Below the pieces are notes generated by a model. That model had not been told where the DNA came from. It saw only the letters and a program-made list of their open reading frames with translations, and searched no databases. From positions 1-10,000 of the forward strand of contig JAISCU010000171.1 of the NCBI GenBank assembly GCA_031265345.1: a stretch of 10,000 nt of DNA, given 5' to 3'. The position numbers and the translations under genes were made by a program. Every line of letters begins with the position of its first letter. Positions within the stretch are counted from its first letter, which is position 1. This DNA is from Bifidobacteriaceae bacterium (GTDB lineage: Bacteria; Actinomycetota; Actinomycetes; Actinomycetales; WQXJ01). Positions 1-6,464 of this stretch are shown in pieces.

Positions 1-615
1 TGCTCGCCGCACCTCGCGGAAACCCGCCTGGTGGTCGAAGACGTGCTGTCAGCCCGGACTGACGCGGTCGTCGTGGACGCGCACGAGGTCGTCAGCGCCA
101 TGGCTCCGGCCGGTGGCGACGAGTCCGATGACTCCTCCGCCGATGACTCAGACGCTGTTTCAGCTGACGGCGCGCGTGACGTCGTGGCCGAGGACTTGCC
201 GAGCGTTTCGGACGGCGTCGCGCTCGACGTGGCAGTCGGCGAGGCGGGCGACGAGACAGGCGACAAGGCAGGCGACGAGTCAGGCGACCCTGCGGACGAC
301 GACGCGGACAATGACCTCGCCGATGTGCCGGTTGGGACTTCGCTCGATGAGGTCGGCGGGTCGGGCGACGAACCAGAGAATCCTGCGGACGACGACTCGG
401 ACGATGACCCGGACAACGACCATGACGATGGCCCGGCTGATGTGGCCGCCGACACTTCGGATGATGTCGAGACCGGCGTCATGGAGATCGTGCAGCCACC
501 TCGCCCGGCGCTCCTGATCCCGGAGGACGCCATCGGCGAGGACGGCATGGTTCAGCTGTGGACCGACCGTCACGGCACCGATGCCATGTTCCTGGCTCTG
601 ATCCGCCGCCAATGA
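1..615 (+). CDS. rsmB: 16S rRNA (cytosine-C5) methyltransferase RsmB, C-terminal part, with large acidic insertion
   Basis: The frame is open from the first base and ends at TGA 613-615, giving 204 residues, so the start lies outside the window. It begins CSPHLAET and ends VQLWTDRHGTDAMFLALIRR. Both match the actinobacterial Sun/Fmu (RsmB) family: motif VI (TCSPHLAE, whose Cys is the catalytic nucleophile) and the C-terminal strand (usually LWPHRHGTDAMFLALLRR). The first codon of the window therefore appears to be the motif VI cysteine. RsmB uses SAM to make m5C967 in 16S rRNA. In relatives only about 40 residues separate the two motifs. Here about 165 do, because an Asp-rich, Gly/Ala/Ser-containing stretch (about residues 36-165) is inserted. 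Reading frame, stop and flanking motifs are intact, so the gene looks functional rather than broken. The family call rests on remembered motifs from a partial protein. GTG at 31 is an internal codon, not the start. Confidence 0.82.
   Translation, partial: CSPHLAETRLVVEDVLSARTDAVVVDAHEVVSAMAPAGGDESDDSSADDSDAVSADGARDVVAEDLPSVSDGVALDVAVGEAGDETGDKAGDESGDPADDDADNDLADVPVGTSLDEVGGSGDEPENPADDDSDDDPDNDHDDGPADVAADTSDDVETGVMEIVQPPRPALLIPEDAIGEDGMVQLWTDRHGTDAMFLALIRRQ
247..294 (+). repeat. Four tandem 12-bp units inside rsmB
   Basis: Four consecutive in-frame 12-bp units of the form GGC-GAC-NNN-NNN encode GDET, GDKA, GDES and GDPA. They form the start of the Asp-rich insertion in the RsmB C-terminal domain. 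Because the unit is a multiple of three, slippage would change length without shifting frame. Confidence 0.85.
289..474 (+). repeat. Two imperfect 93-bp tandem units inside the rsmB acidic insertion
   Basis: Two in-frame copies with a 93-bp (31-codon) period start at 289 and 382, both with CCTGCGGACGACGAC. The encoded units begin PADDDADND and PADDDSDDD and continue into related LADVPVGTSLDEV and PADVAADTSDDVE segments. The second copy carries an extra DPDNDHDDG stretch. The pattern indicates that the insertion grew by tandem duplication. Confidence 0.7.
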
Positions 616-628
616 GTCGCTTCGTCTT

Positions 629-649
629 GGCGCGGGCGTGAATTGCGCC
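629..649 (+). terminator. Weak hairpin downstream of rsmB
   Basis: GGCGC (629-633) and GCGCC (645-649) can form a 5-bp stem with an 11-nt loop, 13 nt after the rsmB stop. There is no U-tract. It is only a candidate terminator, since such short GC stems are common in this DNA. Confidence 0.2.
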
Positions 650-767
650 TGAACGGCCTTCGTGGCATGACGGCGGCGACCACGAACGCGTTTGACCCGC
701 ATTTCGGCCACGCAGGCGACCACCCGCCACACCGGAGGTCGCGGCACCGCACCACCGCCCGCCCGCA

Positions 768-773
768 TAGGCT
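768..773 (+). promoter_or_regulatory. Possible -10 element for a leaderless arc transcript
   Basis: TAGGCT fits the actinobacterial TANNNT -10 pattern and ends 7 nt before the GTG at 781. That is the spacing expected if transcription began at the start codon, as in leaderless actinobacterial mRNAs. No convincing -35 is visible at the right distance. A TTGACC lies at 692-697, too far away. Only a weak Shine-Dalgarno-like ATAGG (767-771) precedes the GTG. Confidence 0.25.
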
Positions 774-780
774 TGATGGC

Positions 781-2313
781 GTGCCCGAGCAAAGCCCTTA
801 TGACAGGCAGGTGGCCCGCGCGGCGTCATTGGAGGAGAAGAACCGTCGGCTGACGCAATCGTTGGTGTCGGCGCGCCAGCAACTGACCGAGGCGCGCAAG
901 CAGGTGAGCGACCTCACGCAGCCACCCGGCACGTACGCCCTGTTCTGGGGTTGGAACGACGACGGCTCGGCGGACGTGGTCCAGCAGGGCCGCAGGCTTC
1001 GGGTGAGCGTGGGACCGGAGGTGAATCGGGCGGCGCTGCTGGCGGGACAGACTGTCGCGCTCAGCCAGACGATGGCGCTGCTCAGGGCCGAGGCGTTCGA
1101 GCGAACCGGCGAGGTCGCGACCGTCAAGGAGGTCCTGAGCGAGAACCGGTTGCTGGTCCAGGGCCGCGCCGAAGAAGAGGCGGTCATCCGCCGGGCCGGT
1201 TCGTTGCTGGGCGTCAACCTCCGCCCTGGGGACACCCTGGCGACCGACCAGCGCGGCGGGTTCGCCTTCGAGGTGGTGTCGCGCTCCCACGCCGAAGACC
1301 TCGCCGCCGATGACGTGGCCGACGTCTCGTACAGCGACATCGGCGGGCTAACCGCTCAGATCAGCCAGATTCGCGATGCCGTGGAGCTGCCCTTCCGCCA
1401 CCCGGAGCTCTACCGCGAGCACAGGTTGCGGGCGCCCAAAGGCGTGCTGCTGTACGGGCCGCCAGGCTGCGGCAAGACCCTGATCGCCAAGGCGGTGGCG
1501 CATTCCTTGGCGGGACAGGACGCCGCCAAGGCCGTGTTCCTCAACATCAAGGGCCCCGAACTGCTGAACAAGTACGTCGGGGAGACGGAGCGCCAAATCC
1601 GTGCCATTTTCGCCAGAGCCCGCGAGAAGGCGGCGTTGGGGGGAGCGGTCGTGGTCTTCTTCGATGAGATGGAGTCGCTCTTCCGGACCAGGGGTTCGGG
1701 CGTCTCGAGCGACGTCGAGACCACGGTGGTGCCGCAGCTGCTGGCGGAGATCGATGGCGTGGAGACACTCGACAATGTGATCGTGATCGGCGCGTCCAAC
1801 CGCGAGGACATGATCGACCCGGCCATCCTGCGGCCGGGCCGCCTGGACGTGAAGATCAAGATCGAACGGCCCGACCGGGCGGGGGCAGCGGACATCTTCG
1901 GCAAGTACCTGGTCCCGGAATTGCCCTTGGGCGAAGGCGAGGACACGACCACGATGATAGCCGCGACGGTGGCGCAAATGTACTCCACGGCATCGGACAA
2001 CCGTTTCCTTGAAGTCACCTACGCCTCGGGAGACAAAGAAGTCCTGTACTACAAGGACTTCGCCTCCGGCGCGATGATCCGGAACATTGTTGACCGCGCC
2101 AAGAAGGCCGCCATCAAGGACCAACTGGACCACGGGCGGCGCGGGATCACCAGCGCGCACCTGGCGGCGGCGGTGGCGGCGGAGTTCGCCGAGAACGAGG
2201 ACCTTCCCGGCACCACCAACGCCGACGACTGGGCGCGCGTCTCCGGACGCAAGGGCGAACGGATCGTCTTCATGCGCACCCTGGCCGGTGGCGGACGGCA
2301 GGTGGAGGCATGA
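781..2313 (+). CDS. arc: Proteasome-associated AAA ATPase ARC/Mpa, lacking the 20S-docking tail
   Basis: This is the ring-shaped unfoldase that captures pupylated proteins through its N-terminal coiled coils and threads them through its pore. The protein has 510 residues from GTG 781. Order: coiled coil (about 12-47, ending QPPG), paired OB-type beta domains (about 50-170), AAA module, and C-terminal region. Visible motifs are Walker A GPPGCGKT (226-233), pore loop KYVGE (264-268), Walker B VVFFDEME with Asp295-Glu296, sensor Asn340, and arginine fingers in RPGR (351-354). The C-terminal [16 protein letters not shown] block is typical of the family. The protein stops at [12 protein letters not shown], whereas M. 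tuberculosis Mpa (609 aa) continues to a Gly-Gln-Tyr-Leu end that opens the 20S gate. I chose GTG 781 because coiled-coil similarity begins just after it. The frame also extends upstream to TTG 643, but that stretch is a Pro/Arg/His-rich sequence unlike the family. The stop overlaps dop by 4 nt. Confidence 0.95.
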   Translation: MPEQSPYDRQVARAASLEEKNRRLTQSLVSARQQLTEARKQVSDLTQPPGTYALFWGWNDDGSADVVQQGRRLRVSVGPEVNRAALLAGQTVALSQTMALLRAEAFERTGEVATVKEVLSENRLLVQGRAEEEAVIRRAGSLLGVNLRPGDTLATDQRGGFAFEVVSRSHAEDLAADDVADVSYSDIGGLTAQISQIRDAVELPFRHPELYREHRLRAPKGVLLYGPPGCGKTLIAKAVAHSLAGQDAAKAVFLNIKGPELLNKYVGETERQIRAIFARAREKAALGGAVVVFFDEMESLFRTRGSGVSSDVETTVVPQLLAEIDGVETLDNVIVIGASNREDMIDPAILRPGRLDVKIKIERPDRAGAADIFGKYLVPELPLGEGEDTTTMIAATVAQMYSTASDNRFLEVTYASGDKEVLYYKDFASGAMIRNIVDRAKKAAIKDQLDHGRRGITSAHLAAAVAAEFAENEDLPGTTNADDWARVSGRKGERIVFMRTLAGGGRQVEA

Positions 2314-3920
2314 GCCCAATCGTCTTCGGGATCGAGACCGAATATGGCGTCCTCGGGCCGACCCGCAACCCGGTCGAGTTGTCGAACTGGGTGGTGGCCG
2401 CCTACAAGGCCGCCCAGCACGGTCGGGTCGCGCCGTGGGATTACCGCTCCGAGGACCCTCTAAACGACGCGCGCGGCTTCCACCTGGACCGCGCGGCCGC
2501 TCATCCTTCGTTGTTGACGGACCGTCCGGGCGCGGTGGTCAGGGATTTGGCGCACGATGCCGCCGGGCCAAGTCCGGTGGAACGCGGCGGCCCCGGCGCG
2601 GCCCTGTTGGCCAACGGGGCGCGGCTGTATGTGGACCACGCCCACCCGGAGTACGCCAGCCCGGAGACCATGAGCGCGCGGGAGGCGGCGCTGTGGGATC
2701 TGGCCGGGCAGCGGGTGATGGCGACGGCGGCACGGTCCCTGGCCGAGGCGGGGAAGCCGGTGTCGTTGTACAAGAACAACACCGACGGGCAAGGGGCGTC
2801 CTACGGCACGCATGAGAACTACCTGGTGGCGCGGACGCTCGATTGGGACCTGCTGGTCCAAGTGATGACTCCGTTCCTGGTGACCCGCCAGATCTACACC
2901 GGGTCCGGTCGAGTCGGGCTGGGTCAGCGCTCCCAGGAGCCGGGCTTCCAGCTATCGCAGCGGGCCGATTTCGTGGAGGCCGAGGTCGGATTGGAGACCA
3001 CTCTGAACCGCCCGATCGTCAACACCCGTGACGAGCCGCACGCTGATCCGGCGCGGTGGCGGCGGCTGCATGTGATCGTTGGCGACGCGACCATGATGGA
3101 TGTCGCCACCTATGTCCGGCTGGGCCTGACGGGACTGGTGCTGCTGGCGGCGGAGGCGGCCCCGGACCGCGCGGCGGCTTTGGCGCGGTCCGTCCGACTG
3201 GCGTCCCCAGTGGAGGCGTTCAAGCAGGTCAGTCGCGACTTGACGGTGCGCGAGAAGCTGGAGACGCAGGCGGGCGGGGCGGCGACGGCTGTGGCCATTC
3301 AGCGGCGGTACCTGGACTTCGTGTCCGCTGTCGTGGTGTTCCCCGATCCAGAGGCGCTTGATCTGCTGGACCGATGGGGCCGTCTGCTGGACGGCTTGAG
3401 CGAGGACCCGATGAGCGTGGGCCGCCAGGTCGAATGGGTGGCGAAGTATCAACTGTTGGAGTCGCTGCGCCTGCGCGGCGGCCTGGCCTGGGACCATCCG
3501 AAGCTGCGGGCGGCGGACCTGAAATGGACGGAGGTCGAGCCGTCGCGGTCGCTGTTCGCGCGGGTCGCGGGACGGGGAGCCGTCGAGACCTTGTTCGGGG
3601 AGCGAGAGCTGAGCTGGGCTGTCGCGCACCCGCCAACCTCCACCAGGGCGTACCTGAAGGGCGAGGCGCTGTCGCGCTACCCGGAGAACGTGGTCGCGGC
3701 CGGTTGGGACTCGCTGACCCTGAGCTGGGCGGACGGCCAGACTCGCTTCGGCCTGCCCAGCCCGTTGGCGGGGTCGCGGACCCAGGTGCAGGCGGTCTTG
3801 GCCGAGGCGGCCTCGGCTGAAGACTTGGCGGAGCGGCTGGCCGGGGTGGACTTGGAACACTTGGGCGGCGGAGCCTCGGCTCGGGTGTCAGAGTCCGGGT
3901 CCCATGGGCGCATCGAATGA
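2310..3920 (+). CDS. dop: Depupylase/deamidase Dop
   Basis: Dop is the carboxylate-amine-ligase-fold enzyme that removes Pup from substrates and, where Pup ends in Gln, deamidates it to Glu. It is related to the Pup ligase PafA. The protein has 536 residues. The N-terminus FGIETEYG holds the metal-binding Glu9 region. [10 protein letters not shown] contains the conserved catalytic Asp (Asp109 here). [42 protein letters not shown] and [10 protein letters not shown] are core nucleotide- and Pup-groove motifs. A Dop loop lies between ARGF (residue about 54) and NGARLYVD (102), marking Dop rather than PafA. It is about 20 residues longer than in M. tuberculosis Dop as I recall it. ATG 2310 overlaps the arc stop (ATGA), and GGTGGAGG at 2301-2308 supplies the ribosome site. 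The following gene is DUF3097, not pup. Confidence 0.96.
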   Translation: MSPIVFGIETEYGVLGPTRNPVELSNWVVAAYKAAQHGRVAPWDYRSEDPLNDARGFHLDRAAAHPSLLTDRPGAVVRDLAHDAAGPSPVERGGPGAALLANGARLYVDHAHPEYASPETMSAREAALWDLAGQRVMATAARSLAEAGKPVSLYKNNTDGQGASYGTHENYLVARTLDWDLLVQVMTPFLVTRQIYTGSGRVGLGQRSQEPGFQLSQRADFVEAEVGLETTLNRPIVNTRDEPHADPARWRRLHVIVGDATMMDVATYVRLGLTGLVLLAAEAAPDRAAALARSVRLASPVEAFKQVSRDLTVREKLETQAGGAATAVAIQRRYLDFVSAVVVFPDPEALDLLDRWGRLLDGLSEDPMSVGRQVEWVAKYQLLESLRLRGGLAWDHPKLRAADLKWTEVEPSRSLFARVAGRGAVETLFGERELSWAVAHPPTSTRAYLKGEALSRYPENVVAAGWDSLTLSWADGQTRFGLPSPLAGSRTQVQAVLAEAASAEDLAERLAGVDLEHLGGGASARVSESGSHGRIE

Positions 3921-4795
3921 CCGGCTGGGACCGTTACGGGCGTGACGTCCTAGCCGCCGATCCGCACCGACCCAAGCTGACGGCGTCGGACCGAGTCGAG
4001 GCGGAGATCGGACTGGTCGTGGAGGACGCGGAGACGGGCTGGGTCGGCGCCATCGTGAAAGTTGAGAAATCCGGCGGAATGCTGGTGGTGTCGCTGGAGG
4101 ACCGGCACGGGCGCGTGCGCGGCTTCCGGATGGGACCGGGGTTCCTGATCGACGGCCACCCGGTCGTCCTGATCACGTCGGGGCCCAAACCGGGCAACAT
4201 CAAGCGCCGGACCGCCTCCGGGTCGGTGGCGGTCGAGGGCGTACGGGCGCGCGTCGCCCGCCCGTCGCGGATCTGGGTCGAGGGCCGCCACGACGCCGAA
4301 CTGATCGCCAAAGTCTGGGGCGAGGACCTGGCCATCGAAGGGGTGGTGGTGGAGATGCTGGACGGGATCGACCATCTGGCGGCCCGTGTCCGCGAGTTCG
4401 CCCCGGAGGCGGAAGGCGCGCGCCTCGGGGTCCTGGTGGACCATCTGGTCGAAGGCTCGAAAGAACGGCGGATCGCGGACCAGGTCGAGGGGGAGTGCGA
4501 GCCCGGTTCGATCCTGATCATGGGGCACCCCTATGTGGACATTTGGCAGGCAGTCAAACCGGGACGGCTGGGCTTGGCGGCTTGGCCGCAGGTGAAACGG
4601 GGCATCGATTGGAAGACGGGCGTGCTGCGCGAATTGGGCTGGCGTCATTCGAGCGCTGCCGACCTGGCGGGCGCGTGGCAACGCATCTTGCGCCAAGTGC
4701 ACGGCATCGGCGATCTGGAGCCGTCCCTGGCCGGTCGGGTGGAGGCCCTGATCGACTTCGTCACGACCCAATTCGAGGGACGGTTCTTCGACTAG
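3917..4795 (+). CDS. DUF3097 family protein, unknown function
   Basis: This is a 292-residue, probably cytosolic protein with no signal peptide or membrane segment. I recognise it as the actinobacterial DUF3097 family from RYGRDVLA near the start and from the blocks IWVEGRHDAELIAKVWGEDL (about 114-133), GVLVDHLVEGSKE (about 172-184) and MGHPYVDIWQAVKPG (about 201-215). Family length is usually 270-300, so it is complete. VEG-x-x-D followed by a strand ending VD-H and later GHP-YVD recalls the Glu/Asp-x-Asp layout of TOPRIM nucleotidyl or nuclease domains. That is my inference, not an established function. The N-terminal 100 residues look beta-rich. ATG 3917 overlaps the dop stop by 4 nt, so it is translationally coupled to the Pup genes. 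No independent ribosome site is obvious. Confidence 0.85.
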   Translation: MTGWDRYGRDVLAADPHRPKLTASDRVEAEIGLVVEDAETGWVGAIVKVEKSGGMLVVSLEDRHGRVRGFRMGPGFLIDGHPVVLITSGPKPGNIKRRTASGSVAVEGVRARVARPSRIWVEGRHDAELIAKVWGEDLAIEGVVVEMLDGIDHLAARVREFAPEAEGARLGVLVDHLVEGSKERRIADQVEGECEPGSILIMGHPYVDIWQAVKPGRLGLAAWPQVKRGIDWKTGVLRELGWRHSSAADLAGAWQRILRQVHGIGDLEPSLAGRVEALIDFVTTQFEGRFFD

Positions 4796-4829
4796 TCGGG
4801 GGACAGACACCGCGGCAACATCAATGCGG

Positions 4830-4857
4830 TAGGATGCTATCATCTGATGCTGGCATC
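4830..4857 (+). promoter_or_regulatory. fitAB promoter/operator region with two adjacent palindromes
   Basis: Two dyads lie back to back upstream of fitA: GATG-CTAT-CATC (4833-4844) and GATGC-TG-GCATC (4846-4857). Tandem short dyads are what dimeric ribbon-helix-helix antitoxins bind to repress their own operon. TATCAT (4838-4843) or TAGGAT (4830-4835) could serve as the -10, with only a weak -35 match near 4815-4820. If either is used, the dyads overlap the core promoter. Confidence 0.5.
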
Positions 4858-4865
4858 TCGGAACC

Positions 4866-4873
4866 GGAAGGAG
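4866..4873 (+). promoter_or_regulatory. Strong ribosome binding site deciding the fitA start
   Basis: GGAAGGAG lies 6 nt before ATG 4880. It rules out the longer in-frame start (ATG 4847), which has no such site and would place the palindromic operator inside the gene. Confidence 0.8.
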
Positions 4874-4879
4874 CACTCC

Positions 4880-5113
4880 ATGTCTGGACTTCGCGCGTTG
4901 GCGGTCAGAGGCCTTTCCGAGCCGATCTATGAGGCGCTCAAGGAGACCGCTCGGGAGCATGGCCGCTCGATGGAGGCCGAGGCCAGGCACATCATCACCA
5001 CTGCCGTCGCGCCGGAACCACACACCCTGGCGGACCTGGCACGGCAGCTTCCACCAGCGGATGTGCCCTGGGTGCGGGCCACCGACCCGCCGAGGCATGT
5101 GGAGTTGGCGTGA
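4880..5113 (+). CDS. fitA: FitA-like ribbon-helix-helix antitoxin
   Basis: A 77-residue antitoxin of a type II toxin-antitoxin pair. The N-terminal ribbon-helix-helix block (about residues 4-40: LRALAVRGLSEPIYEALKE, then EHGRSMEAEARHII) is the FitA/VapB pattern, with the hallmark GRSMEAEARHI helix. The C-terminal tail (about 45-77, with DLARQLPP and PWVRA) would wrap around the toxin and block its active site. The protein should bind DNA as a dimer at the palindromes at 4833-4857 and repress the operon. The start is fixed by GGAAGGAG at 4866-4873. The last codons overlap the toxin start (GTGA at 5110-5113), which couples the translation of the two. Confidence 0.88.
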   Translation: MSGLRALAVRGLSEPIYEALKETAREHGRSMEAEARHIITTAVAPEPHTLADLARQLPPADVPWVRATDPPRHVELA

Positions 5114-5529
5114 GTCTGTTGCTCGACACGATGGTGGTGTCGGAATTGAGGAATGCTGCGGACGGTCGTGCCGAACCTGCGTTTGCCGCTTGGGCGGAAT
5201 CCACGAGCCTGGCCACGGCTTTCATATCGGTTGTGACGCTCGAGGAGATCGAGCGCGGAATACTCTTGGCGGAACGCAAGGACCGTGCCGCGAGCGCGGT
5301 GTACCGACGGTGGCTGGGCATCGTTCTGACCCAGTTCGACGCCCGCATACTGGATGTCGACCGGAGGGTAGCATTCCAGGCCGCCAGGTACCATGTGCCC
5401 GATCCGTCGCCGTTCGCCGACGCGTTGATCGCTGCGACGGCGGCGGTCGCTGGCCTTGCTGTCGCGACCCGAAACGAGACCCATTTCAGACGGTTCGGAG
5501 TCCCATTGGTCAACCCGTGGGAGCCATGA
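5110..5529 (+). CDS. fitB: FitB/VapC-type PIN-domain toxin
   Basis: A 139-residue PIN-domain RNase toxin, the same length as Neisseria FitB as I recall it. Acidic metal ligands are visible in order: Asp6 in LLDTMVVSE, Glu45/Glu46 in TLEEIERG, Asp104 in FADALIAATA, with Asn122 in ATRNETHF at the usual fourth position. It ends VPLVNPWEP, matching the FitB-type NPW end. Free toxin would cut RNA, often tRNA in this family; the target cannot be read from the sequence. GTG 5110 overlaps the antitoxin stop. The operon ends at a hairpin (5529-5556) shared with the convergent yoeB. A decayed copy of its 3' third lies at 6214-6321. Confidence 0.9.
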   Translation: MSLLLDTMVVSELRNAADGRAEPAFAAWAESTSLATAFISVVTLEEIERGILLAERKDRAASAVYRRWLGIVLTQFDARILDVDRRVAFQAARYHVPDPSPFADALIAATAAVAGLAVATRNETHFRRFGVPLVNPWEP

Positions 5530-5556
5530 TCCGCTCACCCGCGCAGCGAAGCGGAT
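5529..5556. terminator. Bidirectional hairpin between convergent fitB and yoeB
   Basis: ATCCGCT (5529-5535) and AGCGGAT (5550-5556) form a perfect 7-bp stem with a 14-nt loop in the 35-nt gap between the two convergent stops. It lacks a strong U-tract on either strand, but its placement fits a shared terminator. The decayed copy near 6321 has lost the second arm. Confidence 0.55.
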
Positions 5557-5564
5557 GCGGCTGG

Positions 5565-5825
5565 TCAATCGTCGTAATGGAACCGAGCCTGCAGCACGAC
5601 CACCGCGTCGCGCTCGATCAGGTAGACCAGCCGGTCCGCCTCGGTGATTCGGCGGGACCAGACTTCTCCGAGCCGGTACTTGAGCGGTTCAGGATGCCCC
5701 AGTCCTTCTCGCGGAGCGCGGGCGGCGGCCTCGATGAGGCGGTTGAGCCGCCTCAGGATGGCCCGGTCGTTCGATTGCCAATGGGTGTAGTCGTCCCAGC
5801 CCCTCGGGGTGAACGCGATCCTCAC
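5565..5825 (-). CDS. yoeB: YoeB-type mRNA interferase toxin
   Basis: An 86-residue RelE-superfamily toxin that cleaves mRNA at the ribosomal A site. It aligns with E. coli YoeB (84 aa) nearly end to end: WDDYTHWQSNDRAILRRLN near the start, then HPEPLKYRLGEVWSRRITEADRLVYLIE. The catalytic set falls at the same numbers as in E. coli: Glu46, Arg65, His83 and Tyr84. Two extra Asp residues follow the usual HY end. The GTG start overlaps the yefM stop (GTGA on the minus strand), so the toxin is made only after antitoxin translation. A remnant of the 3' end of a second copy lies at 6951-6981. Confidence 0.93.
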   Translation of the reverse strand: MRIAFTPRGWDDYTHWQSNDRAILRRLNRLIEAAARAPREGLGHPEPLKYRLGEVWSRRITEADRLVYLIERDAVVVLQARFHYDD

Positions 5826-6073
5826 TCTTCGTCCAGGTCCTGGTACAGGAGCTGGCCATCCCTGGCCTGCGCCAGCGATTCGAGCAGGTGCGTGGCGTTG
5901 GCTGCGGTCGAGAACAGGTAGCGGGTGGTCTGCCAGGATTCGAAATCCTCCTCGGAGATCAACACGGCGTTGCCCGCCTTCGACGTGATACGCACGTCGA
6001 CGTGGTCCTGGTTCACCTCCGCGATCAGCGGAAATAGCTGCTGCCTGGCCGTGCTGGCCGAAATCGTCGTCAT
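5822..6073 (-). CDS. yefM: YefM/Phd-type antitoxin
   Basis: An 83-residue antitoxin with the Phd/YefM fold. The N-terminal DNA-binding and dimerisation part (about 1-55) contains TTISASTARQQLFPLIAEV, DVRITSKAGNAVLISEEDFESW. The C-terminal part (about 58-83: RYLFSTAANATHLLESLAQA, LLYQDLDEE) matches the YefM toxin-neutralising tail. ATG 6073 is preceded on the minus strand by AGGAGG (6083-6078) with a 4-nt spacer. Operator-like GTAC dyads lie just upstream (6090-6107). YefM represses weakly alone and more strongly as a YefM-YoeB complex. Confidence 0.92.
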   Translation of the reverse strand: MTTISASTARQQLFPLIAEVNQDHVDVRITSKAGNAVLISEEDFESWQTTRYLFSTAANATHLLESLAQARDGQLLYQDLDEE

Positions 6074-6089
6074 CGCGCCTCCTAGGGTT

Positions 6090-6107
6090 TGTACGAAATA
6101 TGGTACC
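6090..6107 (-). promoter_or_regulatory. yefM-yoeB operator-like paired GTAC dyads
   Basis: Two short palindromes with GTAC cores sit at 6091-6094 (within TGTACG) and 6103-6106 (within GGTACC), centres 12 bp apart. In E. coli the yefM operator consists of repeats with a TGTACA core at, as I recall, the same 12-bp centre spacing. On the minus strand TACCAT (6105-6100) could be the -10, so repressor binding would cover it. No good -35 is seen. Confidence 0.55.
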
Positions 6108-6143
6108 GCAAGCGACGCGGTGAGCAGGGTCAGTCGCCTGTCA

Positions 6144-6194
6144 GACCTCGAACCGTCCTCGACTGGTTAGGTGGAGGCCCGGATCGACTTCGTC
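6144..6194 (+). pseudogene. Decayed fragment of a DUF3097 gene 3' end
   Basis: This 51-bp segment aligns without gaps to 4712-4762 inside the DUF3097 gene, with about 10 mismatches by eye (around 80% identity). It reads DLEPSSTG-stop-VEARIDFV against DLEPSLAGRVEALIDFV in the intact gene. The TAG at 6168-6170 replaces an Arg codon. The reading phase is kept while several third positions differ, so this is a relic of coding DNA and not an active gene. It is followed 19 nt later by a fitB relic, although more than 650 bp separate the corresponding parts of the intact genes. Confidence 0.75.
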
Positions 6195-6213
6195 GTAGTC
6201 GGCTAATGGTCTC

Positions 6214-6336
6214 GCCCTAGGAGCCACAACGGCGGCGGTCGCGGGCTTGGCCGTCGCGACCCGAAACGAGACCCATTTCAGGCGGCTCGGGGTCCCGTTG
6301 GTCAACCCGTGGGAGTCATGATCCGGCCCACCCGGC
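6214..6336 (+). pseudogene. Decayed fitB 3' fragment (PIN toxin C-terminus)
   Basis: From 6214 to TGA 6319-6321 the sequence reads, in phase, ALGATTAAVAGL, AVATRNETHFRR and LGVPLVNPWES. This is nearly identical to the last 35 residues of the intact FitB encoded at 5422-5526. In the final 95 bp only about nine differences are visible by eye. Similarity continues past the stop (ATGATCCG, CACCCG) to about 6336, where the MITE-like element begins. There is no start codon or N-terminal PIN half, so no toxin can be made. It is younger or better preserved than the adjacent DUF3097 relic. Confidence 0.88.
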
Positions 6337-6402
6337 GGCCTATCCATGTCGGCGCCGTCGCGGCCTGCTGGAGCCGGTCTTGGCCTCATCCCGGGGCCGG
6401 GT

Positions 6403-6464
6403 TGTCCGCAAGCGGCTTCAATTGGTGGCCGGGTCGAGTTGAAGCCAGTTGTGGACACCGACGC
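6403..6464. repeat. 62-bp hairpin repeat, copy 1
   Basis: Identical over 62 bp to 6538-6599. Bases 6403-6457 form a large imperfect palindrome. The left arm begins TGTCCGCAAGCGGCTTCAA, the right arm is TTGAAGCCAGTTGTGGACA (16 of 19 positions complementary), and the loop has 17 nt. The inner 8 bp (GGCTTCAA/TTGAAGCC) pair perfectly. It could fold as RNA or act as a palindromic DNA site. Confidence 0.85.

Noticed and set aside
692..697. TTGACC as a -35 for arc
   Set aside because: No TANNNT-type -10 lies 16-19 bp downstream, so the hexamer alone is not evidence of a promoter.
643..780. N-terminal extension of ARC from TTG 643
   Set aside because: The extra 46 residues are Pro/Arg/His-rich and unlike Mpa/ARC N-termini. 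There is no ribosome site at 643, and family similarity begins just after GTG 781. It cannot be fully excluded.
1348..2319. Long minus-strand open frame opposite arc
   Set aside because: No family motif. The plus strand encodes a textbook AAA module over the same bases.
4847..4879. Earlier ATG for fitA at 4847
   Set aside because: It would put the palindromic operator and the strong GGAAGGAG site inside the gene. The RHH fold starts right after ATG 4880.
3950..5098. Minus-strand open frame of 382 codons opposite DUF3097 and fitA
   Set aside because: It spans two real plus-strand genes and the promoter between them, and shows no recognisable sequence.
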